A stretch of 64,000 nucleotides of DNA. Origin: Chrysomallon squamiferum (Eukaryota; Mollusca; Gastropoda; Neomphalida; Peltospiridae). The notes under the pieces were generated by a model, which saw only the letters and a list, made by a program, of their open reading frames with translations, was not told where the DNA came from and made no database searches. Made by a program: the position numbers and the translations under genes. The DNA lies in contig CM022678.1 in assembly GCA_012295275.1 (NCBI GenBank), forward strand, positions 16,246,545 through 16,310,544, written 5' to 3'. Below are positions 1 to 11,637 of this stretch, in pieces (the first letter of the stretch is position 1; each line of letters starts with the position of its first letter).

Positions 1-155
1 TTTCAAAATTCTCTGCAAAAGTCAGTGTACCTAAAACATTTATCTTAAATATATGGTTTAAATACAAGTATAAAAATTCTCATGGGTCTATAACACTGAA
101 ATGTTTTTCATATTTATCTACTTTATGCCACATATGTATAATCTGATGTCCTTTT

Positions 156-1436
156 CTATTTCCTTGTTGTATTTATCAGATACAAACACTGAATTATCCT
201 GGAACTAGAAAAAATATTGCTACTTTTTAAAGCTTTGAAACCATTGCTTATGCACAATGCATTAATAACAGGTTCAGTATATAATGGCAAATGTTTGTCT
301 ACTCTATCATAGAATAACATATAGCATGTATGAGTAAAGTTGTCAGTTGAAAAAGACAGAGAATTATCATCACATGAAACAAACTGATGTTCAATAAGTG
401 TGGTATGGTGACCTTGGTGACAGGAATCTTCATGATGATAGACAATACTCTTCAGCTGATATTTAATTTCTGCTTTTTCTGCATTTTTATTCTGCATTTT
501 TAAAAACCATTACTTTTTATGAACAAATTGTGAGGAACTTTCATCAAATAAAAATCTCTGAATTGTGAAAATAACAGTTGAAGGGAAAGAAACTAAGTGT
601 TTCTTTAATAAACATTTATTATGTGAGCACATGCAGGCCTTTTCTACTGTCTTCGATTTGATAAAATTGTCAAATAACTGAAGCCCATTGCATCAAGGTG
701 ACATGTTATGAAATGCCCATAATTATTTTCACTGGAAGTTGTTGAGCTACATTGTAGACAAATATATTCGTGTTGCAAAATAATTTTAGTAAAAAACTCA
801 TTAGCATCTTGCTGACACATTAATATTTGTTCCCATTGCATAAGCAACATTTACTATTGCATTGTGAAAAATATCATCTGGCACCTCTTCGCAGTATTTA
901 TTTTCATCTTTCAAATTTTTCAGTATTTCTATCACACTTTCTTCTGCTCTCTGAAGTGGTAATTTTACATTATTATCAGAAAATACAGTTACAGGCTGAC
1001 ATTTATTTTCATAAAGAATTAAACATGCTAAATCACTTGCTGCTAGGGCTTGCATCACTGCATTAAACCAGCAGGTGTTGCCAAAATTCTTCATAGGTCT
1101 GCAGATGAATCCTAAATCAGTGACAACTTGGTCAACAGTTTTTACATTTTTCTCATGACTATACTGCACACTTTTGAAGCAGTGATCATGCACTAGATTG
1201 GATTTGTTCCATATTTTAGTGGTATTGTATGTTGTTTCAATTTTATTTTTGGGTGCTTGCTGAAAAGTACCTTTCTTCTTAAAATTATCAGGTTGCTGTT
1301 TTGATTTGGTCCACATTTCTGATATTGTTATATTTATTTTTTGATCAATTGGTTTCTTTATCTTCCTTAATTTTTTTTTCACTTTCATGCAATCTACAGC
1401 TGCCAATTTTTGCACTGAAACAGTTTGATTATGCAA
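156..1436 (-). pseudogene. Ubiquitin-specific protease (USP/C19) domain, frame-broken
   Basis: USPs remove ubiquitin using a Cys-His-Asp/Asn triad. All landmark boxes are here in the right order: the Cys box NFGNTCWFNAVMQAL (near 1.05-1.09 kb), the QQDANEFF box (near 0.81 kb), a CLQC pair followed by YGHFITC, the core strand FPSTVIFTIQRF (near 0.56 kb), the His box CHQGHHTTLI with SCDDNSL, and the closing CYMLFYDRV (near 0.31-0.43 kb). The frame is broken between the Cys and QQD boxes (around 0.82 kb), by two stops near 0.61 kb and by a stop near 0.51 kb. It starts with a Lys-rich region after a frame overlap with the transposase end. It is therefore a relic of a full-size USP domain joined to, or directly downstream of, the transposase. 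Confidence 0.7.
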
Positions 1437-3146
1437 TTTTTCTGAAAATCATCTAGTCTGTATTGGGTTCTGCCTTGCAGCCCAATATACTTCAGAATTC
1501 TAAAGCTATTTTCAATTGTGTTTGTTGTGGTCATCTGCTCATGAATAAAGTTTTTACTCCTGGGAATTTCTGATGCAGATTTGTCAAAATTTGACCATAA
1601 TGGCAAAATTGGCAACAATACTTCTGAAAAATATGGATTGACATTACTATTTTCATCAAATTTACATGCAAAGCAAGTTTTCTTAAAATTTTCTAAGATA
1701 ACTTCAGAAAATGACTTAAAAGGAGAGTCATTAGGTAAATTGAGAAATTCTTCCTCTATATAGTAACCAGGTTGCAACATGTTCATGTCTACTTGTTCAG
1801 AATTATATTCATCAAAATCAGAAAATTCTTCTGAAACCGATGTTTGAAAAGAGTTGATTTTATGAATTAGTCTGTCGATGAAGTGTGCATTATAGAAATG
1901 TACATGACTGGAGGACAAAACCACAAAAATATCATGTAGCAATTCTCTTATTTCTTTTATGTTATTAATATTCATCAGCAGACTTACCATATAAAGAAAT
2001 ATTCTGCAGGTTTTTCTTGCTTACATTTTTCCAGCAAAAGATTTTCACTTTATTCATGAAATGACTAGAGCATATGTGAACAGTAGTCGCTTTGGCATTT
2101 GAAAAAAAAAGACTGCTGATTGATGATTTTCCACGTTTGATGTAAAAATTGATTCATTATTAAAATGTAAAAGTGCTGCTAAGATAAAATCCATTGATTC
2201 ATCACTAATTATAAGTGTATAGCAGGAAACATTGTTATATCCAAATAGTTTCTTTTCAGCATGTCTGAAATTACAAATTCAATCTAACACTATTGGCAAT
2301 GCTTGATTTTCACTAATCATAGCTGCAATAGGGATGCCCATCTTACCTTTTATAGGACTTTTTACAGCAAGTTCATAGTACAAGACCTGCTTACCATCTT
2401 CGTTAAAACGAACAATGCTGCCTGTATCATCCCAATACAAAGCAACTTTTTCTACTAAATTGTGATACAATCTTAATCCCTCTTCTGACCAATACAGAAC
2501 ATAATTAGGCTTTAAACTAATTTTTTGAATGAAACCTATACCTGTATCAGATTTTTCCTTCATTTCTTTCATTATCAGCAAGACTTCTGATACAGTCTTC
2601 ATCTCTTCTACCTGTTTTCCTAGATTCACAAGCTATTTGATGAAACACACTTGTTTCATTTCCAGCTACAATGTGTCTGACTTAGCATTCTTAACACATT
2701 CTAAATACAGCTGCAAGGCTTTCTTACCACTAAACATTTTTTTTTTAATCTTCTCTGAGTTTTCCTCTGATAGGCCTATGATTTTCCTCTGTAATATAAT
2801 GCTTATCATTACCTGAATAAGTAACATGTACAGTGTTCTGTTTATACATTTTCAATCTGACATGTACAGAACAGTCTGCAAAAGTACAGTAGGCCTGATC
2901 AGCAAACAATCTATTCATTTTTGATTTTTTGCTGGCAGAAGTTACATGATGATGTTTAGACATGAAAACACAGTACGAACTGCTTTCTTTTAATCCTTCA
3001 ACAAAAGCATCTTGCCATTTGTCACGCCTCAAATTGTCTAACTTTTTGTAATTTAAGTAAATTTTTCCACTGTCCAGCTTCCAAGTCAAATGTTGTCTGC
3101 ATTGGAAGTTGGTATGTAAAGTACTTCTCAGGTATATGGCAACCAA
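1394..3146 (-). pseudogene. DDE-type transposase core, frame-broken
   Basis: Three successive minus-strand frames are homologous in layout to a MULE-like eukaryotic DDE transposase. The first (2745-3146) ends in a C-x5-C...H pattern (YCTFADCSVHV, then GNDKHY and RPIRG) like the WRKY/GCM1/FLYWCH zinc fingers common in such transposases. The second (2279-2629) carries YWDDTGSIVR followed by KQVLYYELAV, which fits the first catalytic Asp. Past its stop the frame continues with FRHAEKKLFG and IISDESMDFILAALLHFNNE, fitting the second Asp. The third (1394-1990) holds TNTIENSFRILKYIGLQGR, fitting the C-terminal acidic residue. Stops and shifts near 2.27, 2.08 and 1.4 kb argue that the copy is dead. 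Family placement from motifs alone is tentative. Confidence 0.55.
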
Positions 3147-3293
3147 GTACTTCTCCCATGATAATCCTATCTAAAGATGGGGTGGTTATAATTTCATCAT
3201 TATTATTAACATTATCCTCTGAGCTAAGTTTTTCTATATGTTCTGATTTACTATCTTCATCGCCTTCCCCAGTGTTGCTATCACAATTAAGCT

Positions 3294-3593
3294 CTACTGT
3301 TTCTTTACTACTGTATTTCTTGCCATTTTTCTGTTTAACATCAGTATCTGAGGTGCTACAATTATCCTTTTATCTTCATCACAGCAGACATTTACTTTCT
3401 TTTCATTACCTGTATTTTGACAAAATACCTTTTCCACTAGTTTTCTCTCACAAGTACTTTTTCTCTTCACAACTGATTTGTTGCTTACAGTATTTTCCTT
3501 AACTGAGAATACAATATCTGCCATACATTTATTTTCGCTAGTACAAGAAAATGGATTGGGCAAAAATGACTTTCCTTTAATGCTGTATATCAT
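3294..3593 (-). pseudogene. Linker segment of the transposase-USP unit
   Basis: This 99-residue frame is rich in Lys, Ser and Cys and lies between the repeat-bearing N-terminal segment and the DNA-binding-like module. No recognisable domain is visible. It is placed in the unit only because of strand and position. Composition is that of a disordered linker. Confidence 0.3.
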
Positions 3594-3723
3594 TTTATCA
3601 CACTCATTTATTCCACAGATGAATGTGATCTCCTCATCTCTTGTTCCTTTAGGGAAGCATGGAATTTTTAAACAACTGAAATGCTACCAAACTAAACACT
3701 TTTCACACTGAATCATTCACTTT

Positions 3724-4125
3724 TTACTCACACCATGGCTTCTTGCAGATACAATGTTCTTCACTGCTTCTGACCTTCCTTTTGACATCAGACATACAGG
3801 TATCTTTCAACATGTTGCTAAAAACAAACTGTTTGACATTTCCTCTGTTATGTGACCATATAATATGTAACCTTTTTTTATTTTTTTTATTATTCTGCCA
3901 CCCAAGACTTTCTGCAACCATACCATAAGGACCACCTGGTTTAAGATTGCTTTCATTTTTTGTTGTGTATTTACCTCTTAAATACTTACCTATAAGTTTG
4001 GAGTCATGACCAGAAATATTTTCATTTCTAGTTACTTCATGGAAGCTACAAATGCCAGGAACATTATCCTGATTTTCCATCCACATTACATGCAGTTTCT
4101 TTCTATTCTTCAGATTATTTGCCAT
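3724..4125 (-). pseudogene. N-terminal segment of the transposase-USP unit, with an internal repeat
   Basis: This 133-residue open frame precedes the transposase core on the same strand. It contains two related blocks: KKLHVMWMENQDNVPG near residue 9 and KKRLHIIWSHNRGNVK near residue 83. Each is a basic LH-W-N-N-V pattern, so an internal duplication is likely. It ends in a Cys-containing stretch (CICKKPWCE). I do not recognise the family. Position and strand make it the likely N-terminal or DNA-contacting part of the same element. It could instead be an unrelated ORF. Confidence 0.4.
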
Positions 4126-4418
4126 CTTCAGTCTTTTTGTGGCTGTTCCTAGTGGACCATTGTCTTTGTACAGGGACCGATTTTTTTCGCCTGCACAAAC
4201 TGCCTGTTAATGTTGACCTATCTTTCTGTAGTCCAACTTGTATCACGCTTTTTCTTTTTCTCATTTGAAATTTTCTTTCCTCCACCTTCATGAATGACAT
4301 TCTGTAACACAATAGAAGTAGATTTGTTTGGGGGGGGGGGGGAAAGAAAAGAAAAAGACCATGACTTACATTTAATACTGTCAGTTTTAATAAAGTTGGA
4401 CCTTTTCGTTTTCTGCAA

Positions 4419-4913
4419 TCAAAGCTGCTCAGAACATAACTAATGTTATAATGGATAACACATTTTTGTTTTAGTATTTGTCAAGTCCAATAATGGATAA
4501 TCTGAAGAAAATATTTCATCTGTATTTATTATATGTGGATCAAAATAATACTTACCTTACTTCCATAAAATATAATCTTAGCCTGTGAACAGTATTTATT
4601 CCCAGATCAAGTCCCATCAGACTGAAAAACAAATTTATAATTTTACATGTTTACTAGGAAAGGAGAAACTTTAAGAAAAACAGAAACAATTGTTATACTG
4701 CTACACCCAATAAAATGCACTAAAAAAAGATATATAAATGAATGGCACTGTAGAACACAAATACTTTGATATTTGTCTGTGTCAGTCTAAACTTATGTAT
4801 ACAGTTATAGGATGAGAAATAAATGAATGGATGATAAAAGAATAAAAGAATAAAGTGAGATAGACAAACAGAAGCACACACATACACACACACAAAAACA
4901 AAAACATTTAACA

Positions 4914-4950
<37 letters not shown>

Positions 4951-6064
4951 TATGAGAATGAACTAGTAAAGTGTGATGCTATATTGACAAGAAGTATTTT
5001 CTTTTAAGATACTAGAAACATAACAAATCTTTTAACAATATTCCATGGTATTAGTGAATCAGGTTTTGTTATTTGAAAAAAAAAAAATGTTAGAACTTGT
5101 AAATTTTGGTTAATATGAACTAAAACAATGGTTAAATACATAATCATTTCAAGCATTAATTTGTAAATTACAAAATGACAACAATATATAAAAAAAAAAA
5201 AAACAATGCAACTTAAACCTGTACTTATCATAAAGTGTACATGAATCATGTATAATCAACATTAGATGAAAACAATCTTTAGAATAATTTAAAAAATAAG
5301 TACATAGTCATATCAAGACTAATATATTTCTGAAGTGTAAATTTTAATATTCATACTAAAATTATTAATTTTGATTTGCAGGAAAAAAATTATATAATAA
5401 TAATAATAATGATGAAAAAAATAAAGGAAAAATAAATAATTTAAAAAACCCAAAATAAAACATAACTTGTAAGAATGTAAAATGTACATGATAGTTGTGT
5501 TTATGTCAGCAAAGGACACTTTAACTATGAATGAATTCTTTAACTGAACATTATCAGTTTTGTCTTGTAACTATGAACTAAATGATTTCGCATGATTTTG
5601 TAAATCACATGAAATTACTTATTTATTTATAGCTGTGGTTATATTTATATAAAATGCTACATTGTAGCAAAAGAACAGTCCCATCATAAAACTGAACTAA
5701 CTGATATATGAAACATTTATCAATATGTTTTGGTTATTAACTGGTTAACTGTAAGAAACATGAACAAACAGGAAGGAAGGTAAACATCTGAAAATTTATA
5801 ACAGTAAATGAATCCATGTAACAAGTCTTTTGTTAATGATTTTATTACCCATTTTGAACCATCACATCTTTCATTACTGGCGTCTGTCGATAGACAAATG
5901 TTTATCTGAATAAAAGAACTAACAGCAGAATTGTGTGTCAAACATATACTTTTTAAATTATATATGGCTTATAAATGTAAAACAAAAGTTGGAAGTAGGT
6001 TTTAACTGAGTGTAATTGTGTATGGGTGTGTGTGAATGGGGAAAAAGCATCAATATATCTTATC
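4419..6064. other. AT-rich intergenic stretch
   Basis: No supportable gene. It contains a G13 run just upstream (4330-4342), a GT/TA dinucleotide tract around 4914-4951, A-tracts and short spurious ORFs over low-complexity DNA. It separates the transposon relic from the terminal exon of the next minus-strand gene. Confidence 0.6.
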
Positions 6065-6858
6065 TTAGATTTTTCTCTTCTTCACTTTTTCCCATAATGG
6101 GAAATTATTACTATAATCATCAGAGGAATCATCTTCTGGTGTAACTATCTCATAGACATTGTCCTCAAAACCTCGTTCCTCCTCACAAGTCTGATCCTCA
6201 TCTGATATATCAGTCTGAAATGTTTTGTTACAGTCTTGTTAAAAGAAACAACAGGATCTGACAAAAAATATTCTTCATCACAGCAAAGTACATGAACACT
6301 GTTCTTACATAAAAGTAAAAAAAATAAATATATATATATATATATATATATAACTACCTGAAGTGTGTCGTCCCATCCAAATGTCACAATCCATCTGTGG
6401 GTAAGGAATTTCTATAAATGACTGATATTTTCCACTTTTCATACACTGCCAAAATAAAGTGAAGAAATATCTGAATTGCTACAACTTATTATAATATTAC
6501 GAAAAAACCTATAGAAACAATGATACCTGAAAAGCAAATGTGAAAGTTAAGAATATGCTTATGATCTGCTCATGAAAAAGGTAACAAATAGTAAAAATAA
6601 TAGTTTATTCTAATGTGGCAGTTTTGATATATCAGTTAGTGAGAACACATACACACCAATAAAGTTTATTAGAATTATTGATACACGTAAGAACATAAAC
6701 AGAAAGAACATTACCTACACAAAATAAAGCATCAAAAAATTTCAAGACCCTAATCTAAATTAAATTAGAAAAAGGAAATAAACAGCGACTCGTAAAAACT
6801 TGCCTTATCATCTACAACAGGTTCCATGTGCAGCTGAGGCCAATCACTTTCAGCATAG
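6065..6858 (-). CDS. 3' end (three exons) of an unrecognised acidic protein gene
   Basis: Three exons splice in phase on the minus strand. Exon 6804-6858 (YAESDWPQLHMEPVVDDK) ends at a GC donor (gcaagt). Exon 6358-6445 (CMKSGKYQSFIEIPYPQM and onward) follows an in-phase AG and ends at gtagtt. The last exon, 6065-6201, encodes an acidic tail (EDQTCEEERGFEDN, PEDDSSDDYSNN) ending FPLWEKVKKRKI and a stop. The tail suggests a nuclear or scaffold protein, but I do not recognise the family. Upstream exons are not identified and may lie beyond the LINE, which would then sit in an intron. An alternative acceptor at 6214 would add four residues but breaks the phase. Confidence 0.5.
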
Positions 6859-7679
6859 CTGAAAAGAGAATAGATTAAAATATCGCAAACGTCTATGCAG
6901 TTCCCAATACTGTTTAGACCACATAGAGAGATTTATGTCACAGCATTTAGTTCTGTCTGTGAAAAATGGTCAATATTGCCAATGACGACTTACAGAAACA
7001 CCCCTAGTGAAACCCCAATGCCCTTAAACCAAGTTTCTTGATGCACATGTCCATGCATTTTCTGAATGTGCTCTTATTATGGATTAGACGATATATAGTT
7101 ATTTATGTTATACCATGTCGGTCACAATTGAAGTGGTTTATACAGTCCCTAATAGTTAAGACCTTTGTTGTTAAAAGTATTTTCAATAGCCAGACAAAAA
7201 GTTATGATGCACTATTTGTCTGATGTCTGTATGTCTTTGATTCTTGAAATAGATTCTTATCATTAACAGACATCTGCTGTCATCTCCTTTTTATAACCAG
7301 TCTCGAAAAGGAACGACTGGAATCTAAAAATAAGAAAAATTTGCTCATTATGAAAAATGATCAAAAATGAAGTAAATATATCTGATATATCTGGATATAA
7401 TTTTTTTTAGAAATGGTGATTGAGAATACAGTAAACAGATAGTATAAAACTGAGCTAGCGAACAATATGTCCGATGCGGAATGATACATAACAAACACCA
7501 TATTTCTAAAAGTAAATTGCATTACATATTTGGAATTTTAATTTTGCTACAGTTATCAAACACGTATGATTTTTTTTATAATAAAAGTAAGCATGTTTCA
7601 TACCTTTAAAATTCAAACTTTTATTGAAACTGCGAACTCTTTGTTTGAAAGAACTGACGTGCGATAAATTATTCACTGG
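6859..7679. other. Non-coding stretch upstream of the LINE
   Basis: No firm gene. A possible minus-strand acceptor (ttatttttag near 7.33 kb) precedes a short open stretch, but no matching donor or homology supports an exon. The rest is AT-rich and may be an intron of the adjacent minus-strand gene. Confidence 0.4.
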
Positions 7680-8332
7680 CGTTATCGAAGTAAACTGTTA
7701 TCAACAAAACACTCTCCAAATACCCGCGACATATTAAGCATCACAATACACAACAACAATAAAAACATCGCCATAATTAACATATACAGCCCACCCACTC
7801 CCAGACTACACACCATGCAAACCCACGACTGAAACAAAATGATAACAACAAACAACAAGTTCATTATAGTGGGCGATTTCAACTGTCACAACACCTTATG
7901 GGATGGCTCGACAGACGACAGCACTGGAATCATCCTCGAAAACAGCTGGTCTGTCTGAACGACGGAACATTCACATACACCAGCGACATCAATGGTAGCC
8001 AATCCGCCATTGATGTAACATTCACAAGTAAGGACATCGCAGTGCTCTCCGAATGGCAAGTGCTCGATGAACTGAACAGCGACCATCACCCAATACTCAC
8101 CAACTACAACAGCAAGAACACCTTCTTGGAGAGATCCATTTTCACACCCAAATGGCACTTCAACAAAGCGGACTGGGATGGCATCTACAAAGCATGTAGA
8201 AACATCACCACACAGAACCCCAACCATATCGACACCCACTGCACATCACTCACCAACACGATACACTCCATTGCAAACAAATTCATACCCAAAACCAGAC
8301 AATGCACTGGTAAAATATCCACTCCCTGGTGA
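7680..8332 (+). pseudogene. LINE endonuclease domain (partial)
   Basis: Open pieces in overlapping frames give AIINIYSPP, then FIIVGDFNCHNTLWDG (the Asp-Asn catalytic strand), then TYTSDINGSQSAIDVTF and finally ELNSDHHPILTNY. The last is the SDHxP motif that ends exonuclease/endonuclease/phosphatase domains. The first part of the domain is missing. A stop after the DFN box and a frame shift around 7.95 kb show decay. In a live element the domain nicks target DNA to prime reverse transcription. Confidence 0.75.
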
Positions 8333-8736
8333 GCGGAACGCATAGAAAAGAAATGTAAAGAAAGAAACAAATTCAGAAGACAATACAAAAAAAGACAGAA
8401 ATCATTCCACACACAACAAATACAAAATAGCCAAAAAAAGAAGTTTCCAACCTAATACTCACCGCGAAACAAGAACACTGGGAACTTTTTTGCAAACATC
8501 AACCACAAAACATCAGTCAAAGACATGTGGGTTAAAGTGAAAAACATCCCAGGCAAAAACCCCTGTGAATCAACACTCTCGGCAAAAACAATATCGTATT
8601 CACCGAAAAGCAAAAAGCAGACCTACTCAGCCAAACCTTCGCCAAGTCCAGCAGCAATTCGAACTTCCCACTGAAATTCGCAAAGAAACCACTGGACAAC
8701 CTAACAATCGGCGAACATTCCGCAGACACAGAACAC

Positions 8737-10165
8737 ATGAAATACAATCAACTCTTCAACATCAGTGAATTAAAACATGCACACAAAAAGAAGAAAAGTA
8801 CAGCCACGGGGCCAGATAAAATAAGCTACACAATACTACAACACCTTCAGATGAAACACTACTCATCGTACTCGATCTCTACAACACATTATGGACCACA
8901 GGTAAGATTCCAACAAACTGGAAACACGCCGAATATATTGCCCAAACCACACAAAGATCACTCACTACCCAACAGCTACAGACCGATCACACTGACGTCA
9001 CACATGTGCAAAACACTGGAAATGATGATCAACACACGCCTGAGCCAGCATCTAAACAACAACAATTTAATCAGCAAATATCAAAGTGGCGTCAGGAAGA
9101 AACACAGCACAAACGACCAGATCACACGCCTGCAAACATCAATCAACCAATCTGTTAGAAAATCAAAAAAAGTCATCGCAATATTCCTAGATATGGTATG
9201 AAGGGAAGGACTGCTCGTCAAATTAATCAACAACAACATCAAAGGCAACATGTTCAACTTTATCAAAGTCTTCAGAACCATAGCAGTCAAAGTAAACGGT
9301 CACACTTGATAGAAAACGACAGTGGAAAACGGATCCACAAGGATCCGTGATCTCGCCAACAGTCTTCAACATCTACATCAACGACATCGTCACAGCACTC
9401 GACAAACAAGACAACGCCAAAAATCCACCAACCGAACCAATAAACACAGCACTCTTTGCAGACGACTGCGCCTTTTGGCGGGCAGGCAGATCGACCGCAG
9501 CAATACAGAAACAAATACAAAAAGACCTAAACAACATAAACGACTGGGCGTTGAAATGGGGCATAAAGATTTCTCTTTCGAAAACGACATGCCTCCTTTT
9601 CAACAAAAAAACAGACAACAACCAAATCACATTAAACATCGACAACAATGTCATAACACAAACCAAAACATTCAAGTTTCGACAGTCAACTCAACTTCCG
9701 ATGCCACATACACAACATAATTGCATCCTGCAAAAAAACCCACTTAATCTTCTAAAGCTAATTTCCGGAACCAGTTGGGGAGCAAACGAGTCAACGCTAA
9801 TTTTGATATACAAAGCGTATATTCTCTTCATACTCTACTACGGAGCCACGGCTTACTCGAATGCTCCCGAACAGTCTTTAAAAAAACTAGACTTAATTCA
9901 ATCCAGCGCCCTCAGAGTGATCAGCCACCTGCCAAACACAACACCATCCAACAGCCTCCTGTCAGAATACAGCATCCAACCACTAAAATGCAGAAGAAAG
10001 CTGCAGCTACTGAAATACAACCTGAAAATACACACCCTGAGCACAGACCACCCCGTCAAGGATCTGGTCCCAGACCAACAAAGAATAGGGCAACTCTTTA
10101 AATCGCATCGTCTACTAGTATTGAATTTCCCGACAACAGCCAGTGAAATCGAAAGGAAAACATGA
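8737..10165 (+). pseudogene. LINE reverse transcriptase domain
   Basis: The frame at 8737-9201 carries KKKKSTATGPDKISYTIL, PNSYRPITLTSHMCKTLE and ISKYQSGVRKKHSTNDQI, which are the usual early reverse-transcriptase blocks. The frame at 9347-10165 continues with VISPTVFNIYINDIVTAL and the active-site LFADDCAFW (the YxDD-equivalent FADD). It then runs into the thumb/connection region (YKAYILFILYYGATAYSNAP). A stop and a shift near 9.20-9.35 kb separate the two parts. Confidence 0.8.
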
Positions 10166-10314
10166 ATTGGGGAAATGCCACTGCCGGCATACCGCAAAGA
10201 AACAAAACTAGCAATAAACACACCTTTCCTGAACAAAACAGAAACAGACAAAACCGAGTTCCCACCCTTCAAAAAAGCCATATTTCTAGCAGCAGCAAAC
10301 GACCACTACAAACA

Positions 10315-11174
10315 ACACACGCACATCTACACCGACGGATCTAAAAACCCAGACAACGGGAGAGTAGGATTCGCCTTCATAGCCGAAGATCACACAAGCA
10401 AACCCACATGCATAAAATTCGGCCGTATCAGAATTGGCCGAATTGGTCGCCATCATCAGAGCCATGCTGTGGTTTAAACACAACAACAAGAAACACAAAG
10501 TCATATTCTCGGACAGCCTAAGTTCCGTCATCTCAATACAATCCAGACATTCCAGCAGACCAGCCCTACTCAGCAGAATACAACATCTACACGAGGACAT
10601 ACAACACAACAAGAAACAACTAATCATCGAGTGGCTCCCAGCACACGTCGGCATCATCGGCAACGAACTTGCCGACCATTACGCCAAAGAGTCACTCAGC
10701 ACTGAAGACGAAGGCATCTGCACAGACATACACTACGGTGTAAACGAAATTGTCTCCATCGCAACCAAACATTACGACAAACAATGGCGAAACGAATGGA
10801 ACAACACCAAAAACAAATGGCACTTGAACATGAAACCACTCACCAAAACACCCCAAATCACACTCGCCAACAAACTACACAACAACAATCTCATCAAAGC
10901 CAGAATTGGTTTCTCGACCAACTTAAATGCAATCCGATACAAATATCACTACACCACATCACCCGACTGCAGCTGTGGACTCTCCGAAACCATGAAACAC
11001 TACTTGTTTCACTGTCAAAATTTCGACAAGGAAAGACAAGCACTATGCAACACACTGGAGGAACTAAAAATCGAGTTCACGCTCCAAAACATCTTGGCAC
11101 CAAACACGAAAGACGGAGAGTTAGTCCTCGCTGCAGTAACAACATACATTCTGAACACAAAACACAAACTTTAG
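10315..11174 (+). pseudogene. LINE RNase H domain and C-terminal CCHC-like motif
   Basis: HIYTDGSKNPDNGRVGFAF supplies the first Asp, AELVAI the Glu, FSDSLSSV the second Asp and WLPAHVGIIGNELADHYA the His and final Asp. All residues of an RNase H active site are therefore visible. One frame shift near 10.43 kb splits the domain. The tail has CSCGLSETMKHYLFHC, the Cys/His knuckle usual at the end of Jockey/I-group polyproteins, and stops at 11172-11174. It would degrade the RNA strand during element copying. Confidence 0.8.
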
Positions 11175-11412
11175 GCTCTTTCTTTTTCTTTTTTGATGAC
11201 ACAAAAACAAACAACAATTATATGAATTTATTGACTTACAGACTGATTGGTTGAACAGCTGATGGATCTATGGATGGATCGGTTGATTGACGGATCAATT
11301 TGAATAGCCAATTAAATTAATAATTAAAAACAAAACTATACGTACTATACGTACCTACTTTCAGACCATATTAACCCGGTTATATATATTTTTTTCTTTA
11401 AATATACATAAT

Positions 11413-11600
11413 AAATGTAAATAAGTTAACAACGTTCATGTACTTATTCTTAGCTGTAGGTATTTATAACATCTTTTAAATTGAATTTAAAAAAAATAAT
11501 AAAAAATAAAATAAAATAAAATAAAATGTAAATAAGTTAACTACATTCATGTTCTTATTCATTTTAGTTACAGGTGTTTACAGCATCTTTTAAATCAATA
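11413..11600. repeat. Direct tandem duplication (about 111 bp unit) downstream of the LINE
   Basis: The sequence beginning aatgtaaataagttaac at about 11413 recurs at about 11524 with few changes, through catcttttaaat. A/T-rich simple sequence (taaaa repeats) separates the copies. The second copy is followed by AATAAA and an A-run (11617-11637), which looks like the 3' end of a retroposed transcript. Confidence 0.6.
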
Positions 11601-11637
11601 AAAAGACAATTGGCAAAAAAAAAAAAAAAAAAAAAAA

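Larger units (their letters stand above)
156..4418 (-). mobile_element. Decayed DNA-transposon-like unit: DDE transposase plus USP-type cysteine protease
   Basis: Collinear minus-strand reading frames run from about 4.4 kb down to 0.15 kb. In translation order they give a basic N-terminal part, a Cys/His DNA-binding-like module, a DDE-type transposase core and a complete set of ubiquitin-specific protease (peptidase C19) motifs. Adjacent frames overlap or abut with shifts and a few stops, so this copy looks like one long ancestral coding unit that has decayed. A short open frame at 4115-4312 may be the extreme N-terminus. I could not identify terminal inverted repeats or a target-site duplication, and the left end may lie close to or beyond the window edge. 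The alternative is a host gene derived from a transposase. Confidence is good for the two domains and moderate for their being one element. Confidence 0.6.
7680..11260 (+). mobile_element. 5'-truncated, frame-broken LINE of the I/Nimb-like group
   Basis: This is a non-LTR retrotransposon relic read on the plus strand, clearly more GC-rich and with different codon use (many CAA/AAC/ACA) from its surroundings. In order it has an apurinic-type endonuclease, a reverse transcriptase, RNase H and a CCHC-like terminal motif. An RNase H domain after the reverse transcriptase is typical of I-group elements. No ORF1 or start of the endonuclease is present, so the 5' end is truncated. After the stop, a short 3' tail contains GATGGATC/GATTGA-type simple repeats near 11.24-11.30 kb. 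Stops and shifts split the polyprotein, so it is inactive. Confidence 0.85.
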
